A stretch of DNA of 31,163 bases from Ferrovibrio terrae_B (GTDB taxonomy: Bacteria > Pseudomonadota > Alphaproteobacteria > Ferrovibrionales > Ferrovibrionaceae), in contig NZ_CALRUC010000046.1 of the NCBI RefSeq assembly GCF_943371255.1, positions 1-31,163 of the forward strand. The letters run 5' to 3'. A program made the translations under genes and the position numbers. Shown piece by piece: positions 30,756-31,163 of the stretch. Positions within the stretch are counted from its first letter, which is position 1; the number at the start of each line of letters is the position of its first letter. Below the pieces are notes generated by a model. It ran no database searches, was not told where the DNA came from, and saw only the letters and a list, made by a program, of their open reading frames with translations.

Positions 30756-31163
30756 GCGATGCCGTCCCCAAGGTCCAGCTGACCCGCGCGATGATGGAAC
30801 AGGCGATTGCCATCAGCCCCTTCACCAACTGGGTCGGCACCAGGCTGCTCGATTTCGAACCCGGCCGGGTGCGCATTGCCACCACGATCCGTAAGGAGAT
30901 GACGCAGCATCACGGCTTTGCCCATGGCGCCATCGTCGGCTACATGGCCGATACGGTCTGCGCCTGGGCCGCGGCCTCCGTGGTCGGTGATGTGGTGACC
31001 TCGGAATACAAGCTCAACCTGCTGGCACCGGCAGTGGGCGAGGAGCTGACCGCCATCGGCACGGTGATCAAGGCCGGCGGGCGTCAGGTGGTGACGCGCG
31101 CCGATGTCTTTGCGGTGAAAGACGGCGCCGAGAAGATCGTCGCCACGGCACTGGCGACGATCG
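30752..31163 (+). CDS. PaaI-family thioesterase (partial, C-terminus beyond the window edge)
   Basis: A hotdog-fold acyl-CoA thioesterase; 137 codons are visible before the window ends. The active-site helix region reads HHGFAHGAIVGYMADTVCAWAA, matching the PaaI/YbgC-like H-GF-HGG...AD pattern (usually HGGvlaal.D), followed by TSEYKLNLLAPAVGEELTAIG, the conserved strand after the helix. Members hydrolyse CoA thioesters, often phenylacetyl-CoA-derived. Coupled by ATGA overlap to the TetR gene, so its expression is probably tied to that repressor. A little of the final strand is missing. Confidence 0.88.
   Translation, partial: MSDAVPKVQLTRAMMEQAIAISPFTNWVGTRLLDFEPGRVRIATTIRKEMTQHHGFAHGAIVGYMADTVCAWAAASVVGDVVTSEYKLNLLAPAVGEELTAIGTVIKAGGRQVVTRADVFAVKDGAEKIVATALATI

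Overview
High-GC, densely packed chromosomal DNA from what looks like an alphaproteobacterium, most likely a Rhodospirillales relative. This rests on gene content and codon bias: a ThiS-ThiG fusion, the homogentisate route, late cobalamin genes, a TAXI-type binding protein, short ATGA gene overlaps, and REP-like palindromes of the 'cgtcaytcccgc' kind. I cannot name a genus. I support 32 protein genes; two of them (hmgA at the left edge, a PaaI-like thioesterase at the right edge) run off the window. I see no rRNA, tRNA, CRISPR array, IS element or prophage. No gene-free stretch exceeds about 225 bases.

Left part (1-5171): tyrosine catabolism. hppD and hmgA run leftward as an operon. A MarR-type regulator is divergent, and a near-perfect 20-bp palindrome lies inside overlapping back-to-back promoters between them. 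A DedA membrane protein and a fused thiS-thiG gene follow on the minus strand. maiA, the next enzyme of the homogentisate pathway, stands apart from hmgA with its own promoter. Next (5176-7610) comes a TAXI periplasmic binding protein followed 14 bases later by a membrane histidine kinase, with no permease or response regulator nearby.

Middle (7611-18083): a small GIY-YIG gene is bracketed by two pairs of REP-like hairpins, then gph on the minus strand. A rightward run follows: glmU-glmS (UDP-GlcNAc supply), a dual-specificity-type phosphatase, glutathione reductase, then cobU and cobQ. Most junctions in this run overlap or nearly touch. cbiB (minus) and the threonine-phosphate decarboxylase gene cobD (plus) complete a four-gene late cobalamin block.

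Right part (18073-31163): a complete polyamine ABC transporter operon, potFGHI (minus); a GT4 glycosyltransferase; a D-2-hydroxyacid dehydrogenase whose ribosome-binding region overlaps an 18-bp perfect palindrome; an SLT-domain protein without a visible signal peptide; an unrecognised membrane protein; a rhodanese coupled to an alpha-methylacyl-CoA racemase; an M20 amidohydrolase; an SDR with a substituted catalytic motif ending in a strong terminator; and a LmrA/YxaF-like TetR regulator with a probable operator, coupled to a thioesterase.

Most of this is ordinary core and metabolic chromosome. The parts most worth a second look are the GIY-YIG/REP unit, the TAXI-kinase pair, the ThiSG fusion with its internal Gly-Gly, and several palindromic control sites.
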